Shown: in pieces, positions 1-6,857 of the stretch
Numbering within the stretch: position 1 is the stretch's first letter
Layout of the letters: each line of letters opens with the position of its first letter
Assembly (NCBI GenBank): GCA_026388365.1
Contig: JAPLJW010000185.1
Location: forward strand, 1 to 10,274
Source of the DNA: Deltaproteobacteria bacterium
GTDB taxonomy: Bacteria > Desulfobacterota > Syntrophia > Syntrophales > UBA5619
Length of the DNA: 10,274 nt
Direction: 5' to 3'
Program-made: the position numbers and the translations under genes
Notes under the pieces: model-generated
Told to the model about the DNA's origin: nothing
The model's input: only the letters and a program-made list of their open reading frames with translations
The model's database searches: none

Positions 1-1
1 G

Positions 2-547
2 CCGGACTGCGTCCCCGATGAGACGCTTGCGCTGATTCGATCCTACGCCGAGCGGTCTCACGTCTGGCTGGAGTTCGGCCTCCAGTCGATCCACGACCGG
101 ACGCTTGGGGCGATCAACCGGGGCCACGACGCGGCAGCCTTCCGCGACGCCGTCCGTCGCGCCTCTGGTGGGCCCATCCTGATCTGTGCCCACATTATCG
201 TGGGGCTTCCCGGCGAGACCCGCGAGGAGATCCTGGAGACGGCCAAGGCGATCGCCTCATTGCCGGTTCAGGGAATCAAGATTCACAGTCTCCTAGCTTT
301 GGAGGGGACGGCGCTCGGCGGGCGTTTCAAGCGGGGAGAGATCACCCTGATGACCCGGGCGTCCTATGTCGGCGCCGTCTGCGACATCCTGGAAATTCTA
401 CCGCCGGAGATGGTCATCCAGCGGCTGACTGCAGACGGCTACCGGGAGATATTCCTCGGCCCGGCGTGGGCGGGAAATAAACTCGCCGTCCTCAACGCCA
501 TCGACCGGGAGTTAGAAGCGCGCGACAGTTGGCAGGGGAAACGGTAG
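2..547 (+). CDS. Radical SAM protein, YhcC/TIGR01212 family (3' part; start is outside the window)
   Basis: The frame is open from the left edge to TAG at 545-547, giving about 181 residues of the C-terminal part. It begins PDCVPDETL, followed by VWLEFGLQS, then INRGH and then HIIVGLPGET. These blocks match the second half of the TIM-barrel in E. coli YhcC-type radical SAM proteins (TIGR01212), a family related to the HemN/Elp3 group. The CxxxCxxC motif that binds the iron-sulfur cluster would lie upstream and cannot be seen. The family's reaction is not firmly established, so no substrate is assigned. The last 25 codons are repeated in decayed form at about 8196-8283, directly before hisH. 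This implies that the gene once sat immediately upstream of hisH. Family assignment is confident; function is not. Confidence 0.88.
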   Translation, partial: PDCVPDETLALIRSYAERSHVWLEFGLQSIHDRTLGAINRGHDAAAFRDAVRRASGGPILICAHIIVGLPGETREEILETAKAIASLPVQGIKIHSLLALEGTALGGRFKRGEITLMTRASYVGAVCDILEILPPEMVIQRLTADGYREIFLGPAWAGNKLAVLNAIDRELEARDSWQGKR

Positions 548-617
548 GAAGAAACGACATGATCGGGATCGTCGACGACCGGGCGGGAAATCCGGCCAGC
601 GTCGCAAGACCGGCGGA
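457..617 (+). repeat. Direct repeat copy 1: radical SAM 3' end plus hisH 5' start
   Basis: This stretch aligns without gaps to 8211-8357 (offset 7,740) from about 471 to 617; upstream of that, similarity continues to about 457 with a one-base shift. By hand count, 94 of 120 bases match between 481-600 and 8221-8340. Here the radical SAM reading frame is intact and the hisH part is dead. The matching copy has the opposite pattern. The pair brackets the exporter locus. Confidence 0.9.
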
Positions 618-669
618 GGCCGTGAATCATATCCGTCTGGCAAAGTCTGTGGGGTTCTGTTATAAGTAG
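559..669 (+). pseudogene. hisH 5' fragment (decayed, about 20 recognisable codons)
   Basis: An ATG at 559 opens a 36-codon frame beginning MIGIVDDRAGNPASVAR and ending at TAG 667-669. The intact hisH at 8299 begins [17 protein letters not shown]. Similarity fades after about 20 codons; the rest of this frame does not resemble HisH. Amino acid changes (Y to D, L to P) and the loss of the other 90% of the gene show that it is a remnant. It lies 11 bases after the radical SAM stop codon, where the intact hisH presumably once stood. It may be translated into a short peptide, but there is no sign of function. Confidence 0.82.
637..666 (+). promoter_or_regulatory. Weak candidate promoter for the MFP gene
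   Basis: CTGGCA (637-642) and TATAAG (661-666) are separated by 18 bases, a mediocre sigma-70-like pair 65 bases before the MFP start. The rest of 548-730 contains the hisH fragment and nothing else recognisable. The MFP gene needs some promoter after the insertion, which is the main argument in favour. Transcription could also simply read through from the radical SAM gene. Confidence 0.22.
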
Positions 670-730
670 CCGAGAATTCGACAAATAGGAACTCTGTAGA
701 AAAACCTGTCCCCGTTCCGGAGAGCCTGTC

Positions 731-1951
731 ATGCCCGCTGAAGACATTGCAAAACTGAAGATTGAAAAATCGGAGAAGATCATCCAGCCCCGCAGGCGCG
801 GAAAGAAGCCGCTTGTCCTTGCAGCCGTCGTCCTGCTCATTCTGACCGCCGGCGGCCTTTACTTCGGCGGCATCCTCGTCCCGGCGATCTCCATCGATGT
901 GACGACCGTTTCCCAATTTTATCCTTCCCAGTCGCTGTCCCTGCTGAACGCCAGCGGCTACATCGTCGCCCAGCGGAAAGCCGCGGTGGCTTCCAAGGTG
1001 ACGGGCCGTCTGGTGGCGCTGATGGTGGAGGAAGGGAGCAAGATCAAAGAGGGAGACGTGATCGCTCGCATGGAGAATATCGACGTATCCGCAGTCAGAG
1101 ACCAGGCCGCAGCCAATCTGAACACGGCCCGCGCCACCCTGGAACAGACCCGGGCGGATCGGGACAACGCCCTGAAGGAGTATGAACGCTACAAACAGCT
1201 CATTGCCAAAGAATATGTCTCCAGGTCCGATTATGAGGCGGTGGAGACGCGCTACCGGCGGGCCGTTGAAGGGGTGAAGGCGGCGGAAGCCGTCGTTCAT
1301 GCCGGGGAGGCTGCGCTGAAAAACGCCGAGGCGGGTCTCGACTACACCCTGATCCGGGCCCCCTTCGATGCCGTCGTTTTGACCAAAAACGCGGACATCG
1401 GCGACATCGTCACCCCCATCGGGGCCGCCGCCAATGCCAAGGCGGCCGTCGTGTCGATCGCCGACATGAACTCCCTGCAGGTGGAGGTGGATGTCTCGGA
1501 AACGAGCATCACCGCCATCCGGGTCGGCCAGCCCTGCAACATCCAGTTGGACGCCCTCCCGGACACGCGGTTCCGCGGGGAGGTCCATGCCATTGTGCCG
1601 ACCGTGGATCGCAGCAAGGCCACTGTGCTGGTCAAGGTTCGCTTTCTAGACAAGGATCGCCGGATGCTTCCTGACATGAGCGCCAAGGTCTCCTTTCTCC
1701 CGCGCAAGCTCGCTCCCGAAGAGATCAAGCCGCGTCTTGCTGCCGCCCGGTCGGCGCTGATCGACCGGAACGGCAGGACATTCGCGTATCTCCTGGAGGG
1801 AAACCGGGTCCGGGAGACGCCGGTCCGGGTTGGGGCCACGTTTGGCGATATGGTGGAGATTCTGTCGGGACTGAAAGCGGGAGACCGCATCGTCGTAACC
1901 CCCCCGAAAGGACTGAAGGACGGATCGCGGATCAAAGTCGCCGAGCGGTGA
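731..1951 (+). CDS. Membrane fusion protein (HlyD/MacA-type periplasmic adaptor) of an ABC exporter
   Basis: This 406-residue protein has a basic N-terminus and one membrane segment at about 27-47, so it is anchored in the inner membrane with its body in the periplasm. The two halves of a lipoyl/barrel-sandwich domain are at about 83-118 (AAVASKVTGRLV, then EGSKIKEGDVI) and 205-245 (YTLIRAPFDAVV, then GDIVTPIG). Between them is an alpha-helical coiled-coil hairpin rich in Ala, Glu and Arg. A beta-barrel (about 245-325) and a membrane-proximal domain follow. Such adaptors link an inner-membrane pump to an outer-membrane channel. The likely partners are the ABC ATPase and permeases at 5018-8032, now separated from it by about 3 kb. 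ATG 731 is preceded by GGAG at 719-722. Codons about 318-362 are duplicated as a remnant at 3324-3474. An RND adaptor would look similar, but the neighbours favour an ABC system. Confidence 0.9.
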   Translation: MPAEDIAKLKIEKSEKIIQPRRRGKKPLVLAAVVLLILTAGGLYFGGILVPAISIDVTTVSQFYPSQSLSLLNASGYIVAQRKAAVASKVTGRLVALMVEEGSKIKEGDVIARMENIDVSAVRDQAAANLNTARATLEQTRADRDNALKEYERYKQLIAKEYVSRSDYEAVETRYRRAVEGVKAAEAVVHAGEAALKNAEAGLDYTLIRAPFDAVVLTKNADIGDIVTPIGAAANAKAAVVSIADMNSLQVEVDVSETSITAIRVGQPCNIQLDALPDTRFRGEVHAIVPTVDRSKATVLVKVRFLDKDRRMLPDMSAKVSFLPRKLAPEEIKPRLAAARSALIDRNGRTFAYLLEGNRVRETPVRVGATFGDMVEILSGLKAGDRIVVTPPKGLKDGSRIKVAER

Positions 1952-1988
1952 GCGTTCCCTCCGCAGAGGGGACAAATTGATGTACGAC

Positions 1989-1996
1989 AAAGGAGG
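1989..1996 (+). promoter_or_regulatory. Strong ribosome binding site of the peptidase gene
   Basis: AAAGGAGG lies 7 bases before ATG 2004. It decides the start, because a longer in-frame reading from ATG 1977 would place this site inside the coding region and put nine polar residues ahead of an otherwise ideal signal peptide. Confidence 0.75.
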
Positions 1997-2003
1997 CAAA
2001 CCA

Positions 2004-3299
2004 ATGAAAAGAAAAGGGTGCGGTGTTTTGGGACGGGTTCTGCTTGTGCTAATCCTGACGGTGCTGTGGATTGCGCCGGCGTCGGCGGACGATAAGACGC
2101 TGCTGGCGGCGATCGACGAACACACGGGGAACTGCAAGGTCGTTTCGCAGAAGATCTTCGAATATAAGGAGCTGGGACAGCAGGAGTTCAAAAGCTCGGC
2201 ACTGTTGAAAGAAGAACTAACGAAGCTCGGATTCAAAGTGACGGGCGATCTGAAGGTTCCCGCTGACTTGGTTAAGGATGGCATTGCCAGAACCGCCTTC
2301 AAAGCCGAGATGGCCGGAAATGGCCCCGGCCCCACGGTGACCCTCATGCTGGAGTATGATGCCCTGGCCAACGGCCATGCCTGTGGCCACAACCTGATTG
2401 CGACCTCGGGGCTGATGGCGGCGGCGGGTCTGGCCAAGGTCATGAAGGACACCCCCGGCCGGGTCTTTGTCATCGGCACGCCTGATGAGGAACGAGGGTC
2501 TCTGGGCGGCGGTAAGGTCGCCCTGCTCGAAGGCGGCCACTTCGATGGCTCTGACGTGGTGTTTATCACGCATGATGCAGACCGATGGAGCCTGGATCAG
2601 CGTTTTCTCGCCATGAAACGGGCCAACTTTACTTTCAAAGGCAAGTCGGCCCACGCCGCTGCGGCGCCCCACAAAGGGATCAATGCCCTGCGCGGCGTTC
2701 TGCTGACCTTCAATTGTGTCGACAATCTGCGTGAACATCTGCGCCAGGATGTGCGCATACACGGCATCGTCACCAAAGGCGGCGCCGTGGTGAACGTTGT
2801 GCCGGAACTGGCCCAGGCAGAGTTTGCCTGTCGAGCCCTCGATACGGCCACCATGGAAAACACCTACAACAAGATCGTAAATTGCGCCAAGGCAGCCGAG
2901 CTCGGTACAGGTGCGACGCTTGAATTCAAGGAGCCCCGGGTCGCCCTCAAAGCGACCGTCGCCGTTCCGGCCCTGCTCGGCACGGTTCGGGACAACCTGA
3001 AGACCCTCGGGATCACCGATAATCAGTTCAAGGATTTCGAGGAATTGGCTTCGTCCGACTTGGGCATGGTCAGCTATTCTTATCCGACGGTGAATCTCTG
3101 GTTTAAGGTCGCCGCGGAAGGTACTGCGCTGCATACCGATGCACTGCGTGAGGCGGCAATCTCCGACGATGGTTGGAAGTCCGCCGTGATCGCCGGCAAG
3201 GCCGTCGCGCTGTCGGCCTACGATATGCTGACGAACCCGGCTAAACTGAAGGCTGTCCAGGAGGGCTTCAAGGAGGCGAAGGCGAAAGAAGGAAAGTAA
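2004..3299 (+). CDS. Exported M20-family metallopeptidase/amidohydrolase (AbgB/PM20D2-like)
   Basis: This 431-residue protein has a Sec signal peptide: KRK, a hydrophobic core, and a probable cut after APASA at residue 28. It is therefore predicted to be periplasmic or secreted. The body follows the M20D peptidase/aminoacylase fold. Probable metal ligands are Cys127 and His129 (HACGHN), Glu162-Glu163 (TPDEE, also the catalytic acid region), His190 (ITHD) and His377 (ALHTDA). The dimerisation-domain motif GKSAHAAAAPHKGINAL is at 213-229. Known relatives hydrolyse amide bonds in N-acyl amino acids, p-aminobenzoyl-glutamate or dipeptides; the substrate here is unknown. Most AbgB-like enzymes are cytoplasmic, so the signal peptide is notable. 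The gene starts 52 bases after the MFP stop, with its own strong ribosome binding site, and is followed by an MFP remnant. This suggests it was inserted between the MFP and ABC genes. Confidence 0.88.
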   Translation: MKRKGCGVLGRVLLVLILTVLWIAPASADDKTLLAAIDEHTGNCKVVSQKIFEYKELGQQEFKSSALLKEELTKLGFKVTGDLKVPADLVKDGIARTAFKAEMAGNGPGPTVTLMLEYDALANGHACGHNLIATSGLMAAAGLAKVMKDTPGRVFVIGTPDEERGSLGGGKVALLEGGHFDGSDVVFITHDADRWSLDQRFLAMKRANFTFKGKSAHAAAAPHKGINALRGVLLTFNCVDNLREHLRQDVRIHGIVTKGGAVVNVVPELAQAEFACRALDTATMENTYNKIVNCAKAAELGTGATLEFKEPRVALKATVAVPALLGTVRDNLKTLGITDNQFKDFEELASSDLGMVSYSYPTVNLWFKVAAEGTALHTDALREAAISDDGWKSAVIAGKAVALSAYDMLTNPAKLKAVQEGFKEAKAKEGK

Positions 3300-3323
3300 C
3301 AAGCCAGAATCGCGTCATGGGGG

Positions 3324-3474
3324 AATCAAGATTTCCCTTCTCCCGCGCAGGCTTGCTCCCGAGGAGATGAGGCCTTGTCTTGCCGCCAGCCGGTCTATTC
3401 TGATGGACCTCAACCGCAGGACATGGGCCTACCTCCTCCAACAGCGATCTGGAAGCACAGAGACCTTTGCGTAA
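3324..3474 (+). pseudogene. Remnant of an MFP gene (duplicate of codons about 318-362)
   Basis: Bases 3324-3437 align without gaps to 1681-1794 of the MFP gene (offset 1,643). By hand count, 81 of 104 bases match from 1691 onward. The translated remnant reads KISLLPRRLAPEEMRP, against KVSFLPRKLAPEEIKP in the intact protein, and continues to AYLLQQ against AYLLEG. The frame stays open up to TAA at 3472-3474, inside the left arm of the palindromic element that begins at 3460. It has no start codon or ribosome binding site and lacks over 85% of the gene, so it is a dead fragment. With the intact copy it brackets the peptidase gene as a direct repeat. Confidence 0.85.
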
Positions 3475-3593
3475 TCCCCTTATTCGTCATTCCGGTGAAA
3501 ACCGGAATGTCTAGGAAACGCTTGATAATACTGGATACCGGCCTTCGCCGGTATGACATAATGGCTGGTTTTATGTAGTTGTGCAAAGGTCTC
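3460..3593. repeat. Palindromic MITE/REP-like element with 11-base terminal inverted repeats
   Basis: The ends are perfect inverted repeats: GAGACCTTTGC at 3460-3470 and GCAAAGGTCTC at 3583-3593. Inside are two perfect hairpins. CATTCCGGT (3488-3496) pairs with ACCGGAATG (3501-3509) around a GAAA loop. ATACCGGC (3535-3542) pairs with GCCGGTAT (3547-3554) around a CTTC loop. The hairpins resemble the common dispersed intergenic repeats of many proteobacteria that carry a palindromic CATTCCGG-type core. There is no transposase gene. The outer ends look like those of a small non-autonomous transposon. No clear target-site duplication is visible. It could fold as RNA and attenuate read-through from the peptidase gene, but it lacks a T-run. 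Confidence 0.8.
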
Positions 3594-3695
3594 GAACAGC
3601 GTACCGAAACCCCGAAGATCCTGGACGGGTTTCTGAAAGGCTTGGGGTATCTGGGGGACGGATCATGAGCCGGATCCACGCCGATCAAATCGTAC
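3594..3695. other. Unassigned intergenic stretch
   Basis: About 100 bases lie between the palindromic element and the promoter of the ATPase gene. A short open frame ending at TGA 3665-3667 reads PKILDGFLKGLGYLGDGS, which looks like the tail of a real protein. I cannot identify it, and it does not clearly continue the MFP remnant to its left. No start or ribosome binding site accompanies it. It may be a further scar fragment. Confidence 0.35.
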
Positions 3696-3724
3696 TTGAC
3701 ACCCAACAATGCTGTGAGTAAAAT
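3696..3724 (+). promoter_or_regulatory. Strong sigma-70-type promoter upstream of the ATPase gene
   Basis: TTGACA (3696-3701) and TAAAAT (3719-3724) are separated by exactly 17 bases, a near-consensus promoter. Transcription would start near 3731, giving a leader of about 60 bases before ATG 3793. The local sequence is AT-rich compared with its surroundings. It is the best promoter in the window and could also serve the ABC and permease genes downstream. Confidence 0.72.
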
Positions 3725-3744
3725 CGCTCAGCGTATTGAGTAAA
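3715..3744 (+). promoter_or_regulatory. Tandem TGAGTAAA repeats over the -10 box and early transcript (possible operator)
   Basis: TGAGTAAA occurs at 3715-3722 and again at 3737-3744, 22 bases apart, close to two helical turns. The first copy overlaps the -10 box. This is the geometry expected of a repressor binding as paired units. No regulator gene is nearby, so the reading is speculative. Confidence 0.3.
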
Positions 3745-3792
3745 TTGTATATCATATGTTGTCTGCACCGTTCATTGAGGAGATTCATAAGG

Positions 3793-4989
3793 ATGTATCA
3801 CCGCCCCATGTATGATACGTTGGTCAAAAGGATGCAGGAACCACGTCGATTCATCCAGGTCCTCGTCGGACCGAGGCAAACAGGGAAGACAACGCTCGTG
3901 CACCAAGTTGCGGATAATACCCCCATCCCGGTCCACTATGCCTCCGCAGACGAGCCCACCCTCCAGAGCCGGACATGGATCGAGCAACAATGGGAAACAG
4001 GAAGACTCCTGGATGCCGAGACGAAGGGCAAGGGCGGGGCGCTCTTGATTCTGGATGAAGTCCAGAAGGTGACCGGTTGGTCCGAGGTGGTTAAAAGGCT
4101 CTGGGATACCGACACCCGAAACAAACTCTTCCTCAAGGTCCTTCTCCTGGGGTCGGCACCCCTTCTGATTCAGCGGGGATTAACGGAAAGTCTCGCCGGC
4201 CGGTTTGAGATCCTTCCCGTGACCCACTGGTCCTATGCCGAAATGCGGAAGGCCTTCGGATGGGATCTTGACCGCTATATCTATTTCGGCGGCTATCCCG
4301 GTGCGGCCAACCTGACTGCCGACTGGCAGCGCTGGTCGCGCTACATCATCGATTCGCTCATCGAGACGACCCTTTCCCGCGACATCCTGCTTTTGACACG
4401 GGTCGACAAACCCGCGCTGCTCAGGCGTCTTTTCCAACTCGGATGCACCTTCTCAGGACAGATCCTTTCCTACCAGAAGATGATCGGGCAACTTCAGGAC
4501 GCGGGCAATACGACGACTCTGGCCCATTACCTGGAACTGCTGACCGGCGCGGGCATGCTGACAGGCCTGCAAAAGTTCGCCGCACATCAGGTCCGCGAGC
4601 GGTCGTCGAGCCCCAAGCTTCAGGTATTGAACACGGCGCTCATCAGCGCGCAGTCGCGGCTGACCTTCGATGAGGCCCGAAAGGACAGGGAGTTCTGGGG
4701 CAGGCTGGTGGAATCGGCGGTCGGCGCTCATTTGATCAACAGCGCCGCAGGAACGGGCGTCGAACTGTTCTACTGGCGCGAGCGTGGCCGGGAGGTCGAT
4801 TTCATTCTACGTTCCGGCAAGACCGTGGTCGCCATCGAGGTCAAGAGCGGCTCACACAAGGAGGGGCTTCCGGGGATGGACGCTTTTGACAAGATCTTCA
4901 AGCCAAAGCGAAAACTATTGGTCGGCGGCGACGGCATTCCTTTGGAGAAGTGCATGCTCACCCCGGCTGCAGATTGGGTTTCAGGATGA
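3793..4989 (+). CDS. AAA ATPase with DUF4143 C-terminal domain
   Basis: This 398-residue protein has a Walker A motif GPRQTGKT at 26-33 and a Walker B motif LLILDEVQK at about 84-92. A sensor-like strand LLLGSAPLL spans about 117-125, and GRF at 136-138 may carry the arginine finger. The segment YFGGYPGA (164-171) and the C-terminal block GREVDFILRSGKTVVAIEVKSG (332-353) are typical of AAA_14/DUF4143 proteins. The pattern EVD...EVK resembles a PD-(D/E)xK nuclease-like core. The biological role of the family is poorly known; members are often scattered as single accessory genes, which fits here. ATG 3793 is chosen because GAGGAG lies 10 bases upstream; an in-frame TTG at 3736 would add an unconserved leader. 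The gene has its own promoter and stops one base before an alternative ABC start, so it may lead an operon. Confidence 0.9.
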   Translation: MYHRPMYDTLVKRMQEPRRFIQVLVGPRQTGKTTLVHQVADNTPIPVHYASADEPTLQSRTWIEQQWETGRLLDAETKGKGGALLILDEVQKVTGWSEVVKRLWDTDTRNKLFLKVLLLGSAPLLIQRGLTESLAGRFEILPVTHWSYAEMRKAFGWDLDRYIYFGGYPGAANLTADWQRWSRYIIDSLIETTLSRDILLLTRVDKPALLRRLFQLGCTFSGQILSYQKMIGQLQDAGNTTTLAHYLELLTGAGMLTGLQKFAAHQVRERSSSPKLQVLNTALISAQSRLTFDEARKDREFWGRLVESAVGAHLINSAAGTGVELFYWRERGREVDFILRSGKTVVAIEVKSGSHKEGLPGMDAFDKIFKPKRKLLVGGDGIPLEKCMLTPAADWVSG

Positions 4990-5005
4990 AATGGTCTTGA
5001 GCGCG

Positions 5006-5012
5006 GGGGGAG
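5006..5012 (+). promoter_or_regulatory. Ribosome binding site that favours a TTG start for the ABC ATPase
   Basis: GGGGGAG lies 5 bases before TTG 5018. The alternative, ATG 4991, has only AGGA four bases upstream and would add nine residues (MVLSAGGVD) not expected in the family. Confidence 0.5.
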
Positions 5013-5017
5013 TTGAT

Positions 5018-5725
5018 TTGGCCGAACCGAAACCGCCCATCGTAGAAATCAGGAATATCTTCAAATCCTATCACCGGGAAAGCCTCGACGTCCCGGTCCT
5101 GCAGGACATCACCTTCGACATCGCCGACGGGGAATTCCTGGCGCTGATGGGGCCGTCCGGCTCCGGAAAGACGACCCTCCTGAACCTCCTGGCCGGGATC
5201 GACAAGGCAGACAGCGGGACGATCCAGGTGGGTGGCGTGGAGATCACCGCCCTTTCGGAGACCGAGCTCGCCCATTGGCGCGCCAATAACGTCGGCTTCA
5301 TCTTCCAGTTCTACAACCTGATCCCCGTCCTCAAGGCGGTCGAAAACGTCGAGCTGCCGCTCCACCTGACCGCGCTCTCCGGGCGGGAACGGCGCGAGCA
5401 CGCGGAAATGGCCCTGCGCATGGTGAGCCTGGAGCACCGGATGGATCACTATCCCAAAGAGATGTCCGGAGGCGAGCAGCAGCGGGTCGCCATCGCCCGC
5501 GCCATCGTCACCGATCCCACCCTCCTGGTCGCCGACGAACCGACCGGGGATCTGGACCGCGCATCGGCCGAAGAGATCCTGACGATGATGGAGCGCCTGA
5601 ACGCAGAGATGGGCAAGACCATCGTCATGGTCACCCATGACCCCCGGGCGGCCCAGCGGGCCAAGGTTGTGAGGCTTCTGGACAAAGGATACCTGAACGA
5701 TGCTCCAGCTCAAAATCCTTTTTAG
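5018..5725 (+). CDS. ABC transporter ATP-binding protein (LolD/MacB type)
   Basis: This 235-residue ATPase powers the exporter from the cytoplasmic face of the inner membrane. All motifs are intact: Walker A GPSGSGKT at 45-52, Q-loop Gln97 (FQFYNLIP), signature MSGGEQQR at 149-156, Walker B LLVADEP with Asp173 and Glu174, D-loop GDLD at 177-180, and switch His207. The stretch FIFQFYNLIPVLKAVENVELP is characteristic of the LolD/MacB/FtsE branch that works with FtsX-type permeases. TTG 5018 is chosen as the start because of its ribosome binding site; ATG 4991 is the alternative. The last 26 bases overlap the first permease gene, indicating translational coupling. Its natural MFP partner is probably the protein at 731-1951. 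Confidence 0.93.
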   Translation: MAEPKPPIVEIRNIFKSYHRESLDVPVLQDITFDIADGEFLALMGPSGSGKTTLLNLLAGIDKADSGTIQVGGVEITALSETELAHWRANNVGFIFQFYNLIPVLKAVENVELPLHLTALSGRERREHAEMALRMVSLEHRMDHYPKEMSGGEQQRVAIARAIVTDPTLLVADEPTGDLDRASAEEILTMMERLNAEMGKTIVMVTHDPRAAQRAKVVRLLDKGYLNDAPAQNPF

Positions 5726-6857
5726 GAACGCCTTCCACAACAAGCTTCGCAGCGGGCTGACGATCCTGGGCATCACCGTGGCCGTTCTGGCGTTTGGCGT
5801 GCTGCGGACGGTGATCGGCGCATGGTACGCCGGCGTCGATGCCGCATCGGCGTCCCGCCTCGTCACGCGAAACGCGATCTCCATCATTTTCCCCCTCCCG
5901 ATTGCCTACAACGAAAAGATCCGGCAGATCGAAGGAGTGAAGCTCGTCTCATACGGCAACTGGTTCGGCGGCATCTACATCGACGAAAAGAATTTCTTTC
6001 CGAACTTCTGCGTGGAACCGAGGACCTATATGACCATCTACCCGGAATTCGTTCTCAGCCCCCCGGAGAAGAAGGCCTTCTTTGCCGACCGGAAGGGCTT
6101 TGTCGCCGGAAGGAAGCTGGCGGCGAGATACGGCTGGAAGATCGGCGATCAGGTGACCCTGAAGGGGACCATCTTCCCGGGAAATTGGGATTTCGTCCTG
6201 CGGGGCGTCTATCGGGGCCGGGATAAGACCATCGATGAGACGCAGTTTCTTTTCCACTGGGATTACCTCAATGAAACCATGAAAAAGTTCTTCCCCGGAA
6301 GGGCGGACCAGGTAGGTTTCTACATGATCGCCGTCAAACGACCTGATCTGGCGGCGGATGTCGCCCTAAGCGTGGACCGGTACTTCAAGAACTCTCTCGC
6401 CGAGACGCTCACGGAGACGGAGAAGGCCTTTAATCAAGGATTCATCGCCATGAGCGGGGCCATCGTTACCGCAATCCAGATGGTCTCCTTCGTCGTGATC
6501 CTCATCATCATGGCGGTCGTCGCCAACACCATGGCCATGACCACCCGGGAGCGCATCGGCGATTACGCGATCATGAAAACCCTGGGTTTCGGCGGCGGAT
6601 CAATCGCGGCCATGATCTTCGGCGAATCCCTCGTGATCGCCCTGACCGGCTGCTTCACCGGGATGATTCTGACGTTTCCGGCGGCCAAGGCCTTCGGCCA
6701 AACCCTTTCGACCTACTTCCCCATCTTTATCGTCTCGGCTCAGACGCTCTGGCTCGACCTCCTGGCCGCCCTCCTGATCGCCTTTTTCGCGGCGATCATC
6801 CCGGCCCGCCGTGCGATCCGCGTCGGCATCGCCGAGGGATTACGGAGGATCGGCTGA
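5700..6857 (+). CDS. ABC transporter permease, FtsX/MacB family (first subunit)
   Basis: This 385-residue inner-membrane protein has the four-helix MacB/FtsX layout. One segment lies near the N-terminus (about 18-40), a large periplasmic domain follows (about 41-250), and three C-terminal segments lie at about 253-280, 305-332 and 347-369. The conserved cytoplasmic loop TRERIGDYAIMKTLGF (282-297) contacts the ATPase in this family. The tail PARRAIRVGIAEGLR is also typical. The start overlaps the ABC gene by 26 bases, with AAAGGA 10 bases upstream. The stop overlaps the second permease start by one base (TGATG). It probably forms a heterodimer with that subunit. The substrate is unknown: relatives export lipoproteins, macrolides, peptides or glycolipids. 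Confidence 0.92.
   Translation: MLQLKILFRNAFHNKLRSGLTILGITVAVLAFGVLRTVIGAWYAGVDAASASRLVTRNAISIIFPLPIAYNEKIRQIEGVKLVSYGNWFGGIYIDEKNFFPNFCVEPRTYMTIYPEFVLSPPEKKAFFADRKGFVAGRKLAARYGWKIGDQVTLKGTIFPGNWDFVLRGVYRGRDKTIDETQFLFHWDYLNETMKKFFPGRADQVGFYMIAVKRPDLAADVALSVDRYFKNSLAETLTETEKAFNQGFIAMSGAIVTAIQMVSFVVILIIMAVVANTMAMTTRERIGDYAIMKTLGFGGGSIAAMIFGESLVIALTGCFTGMILTFPAAKAFGQTLSTYFPIFIVSAQTLWLDLLAALLIAFFAAIIPARRAIRVGIAEGLRRIG

Noticed and set aside
512..1588. Long minus-strand open frame of 358 codons opposite the MFP gene
   Set aside because: Shadow frame: no domain, biased composition, and fully overlaps the well-supported MFP gene.
1957..1970. Hairpin CCCTC-cgca-GAGGG after the MFP stop as a terminator
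   Set aside because: Only five base pairs and no T-run; the peptidase ribosome binding site follows closely.
3756..3815. Short ORF MLSAPFIEEIHKDVSPPHV upstream of and overlapping the DUF4143 start
   Set aside because: It has no ribosome binding site of its own, and 19 codons give no family signal. The overlap with the better-supported ATG 3793 makes a leader peptide only a guess.
4784..5017. Extended N-terminus of the ABC ATPase reaching into the DUF4143 gene
   Set aside because: The extra residues are out-of-frame DUF4143 coding sequence with no ABC similarity; starts at 4991 or 5018 fit the family.
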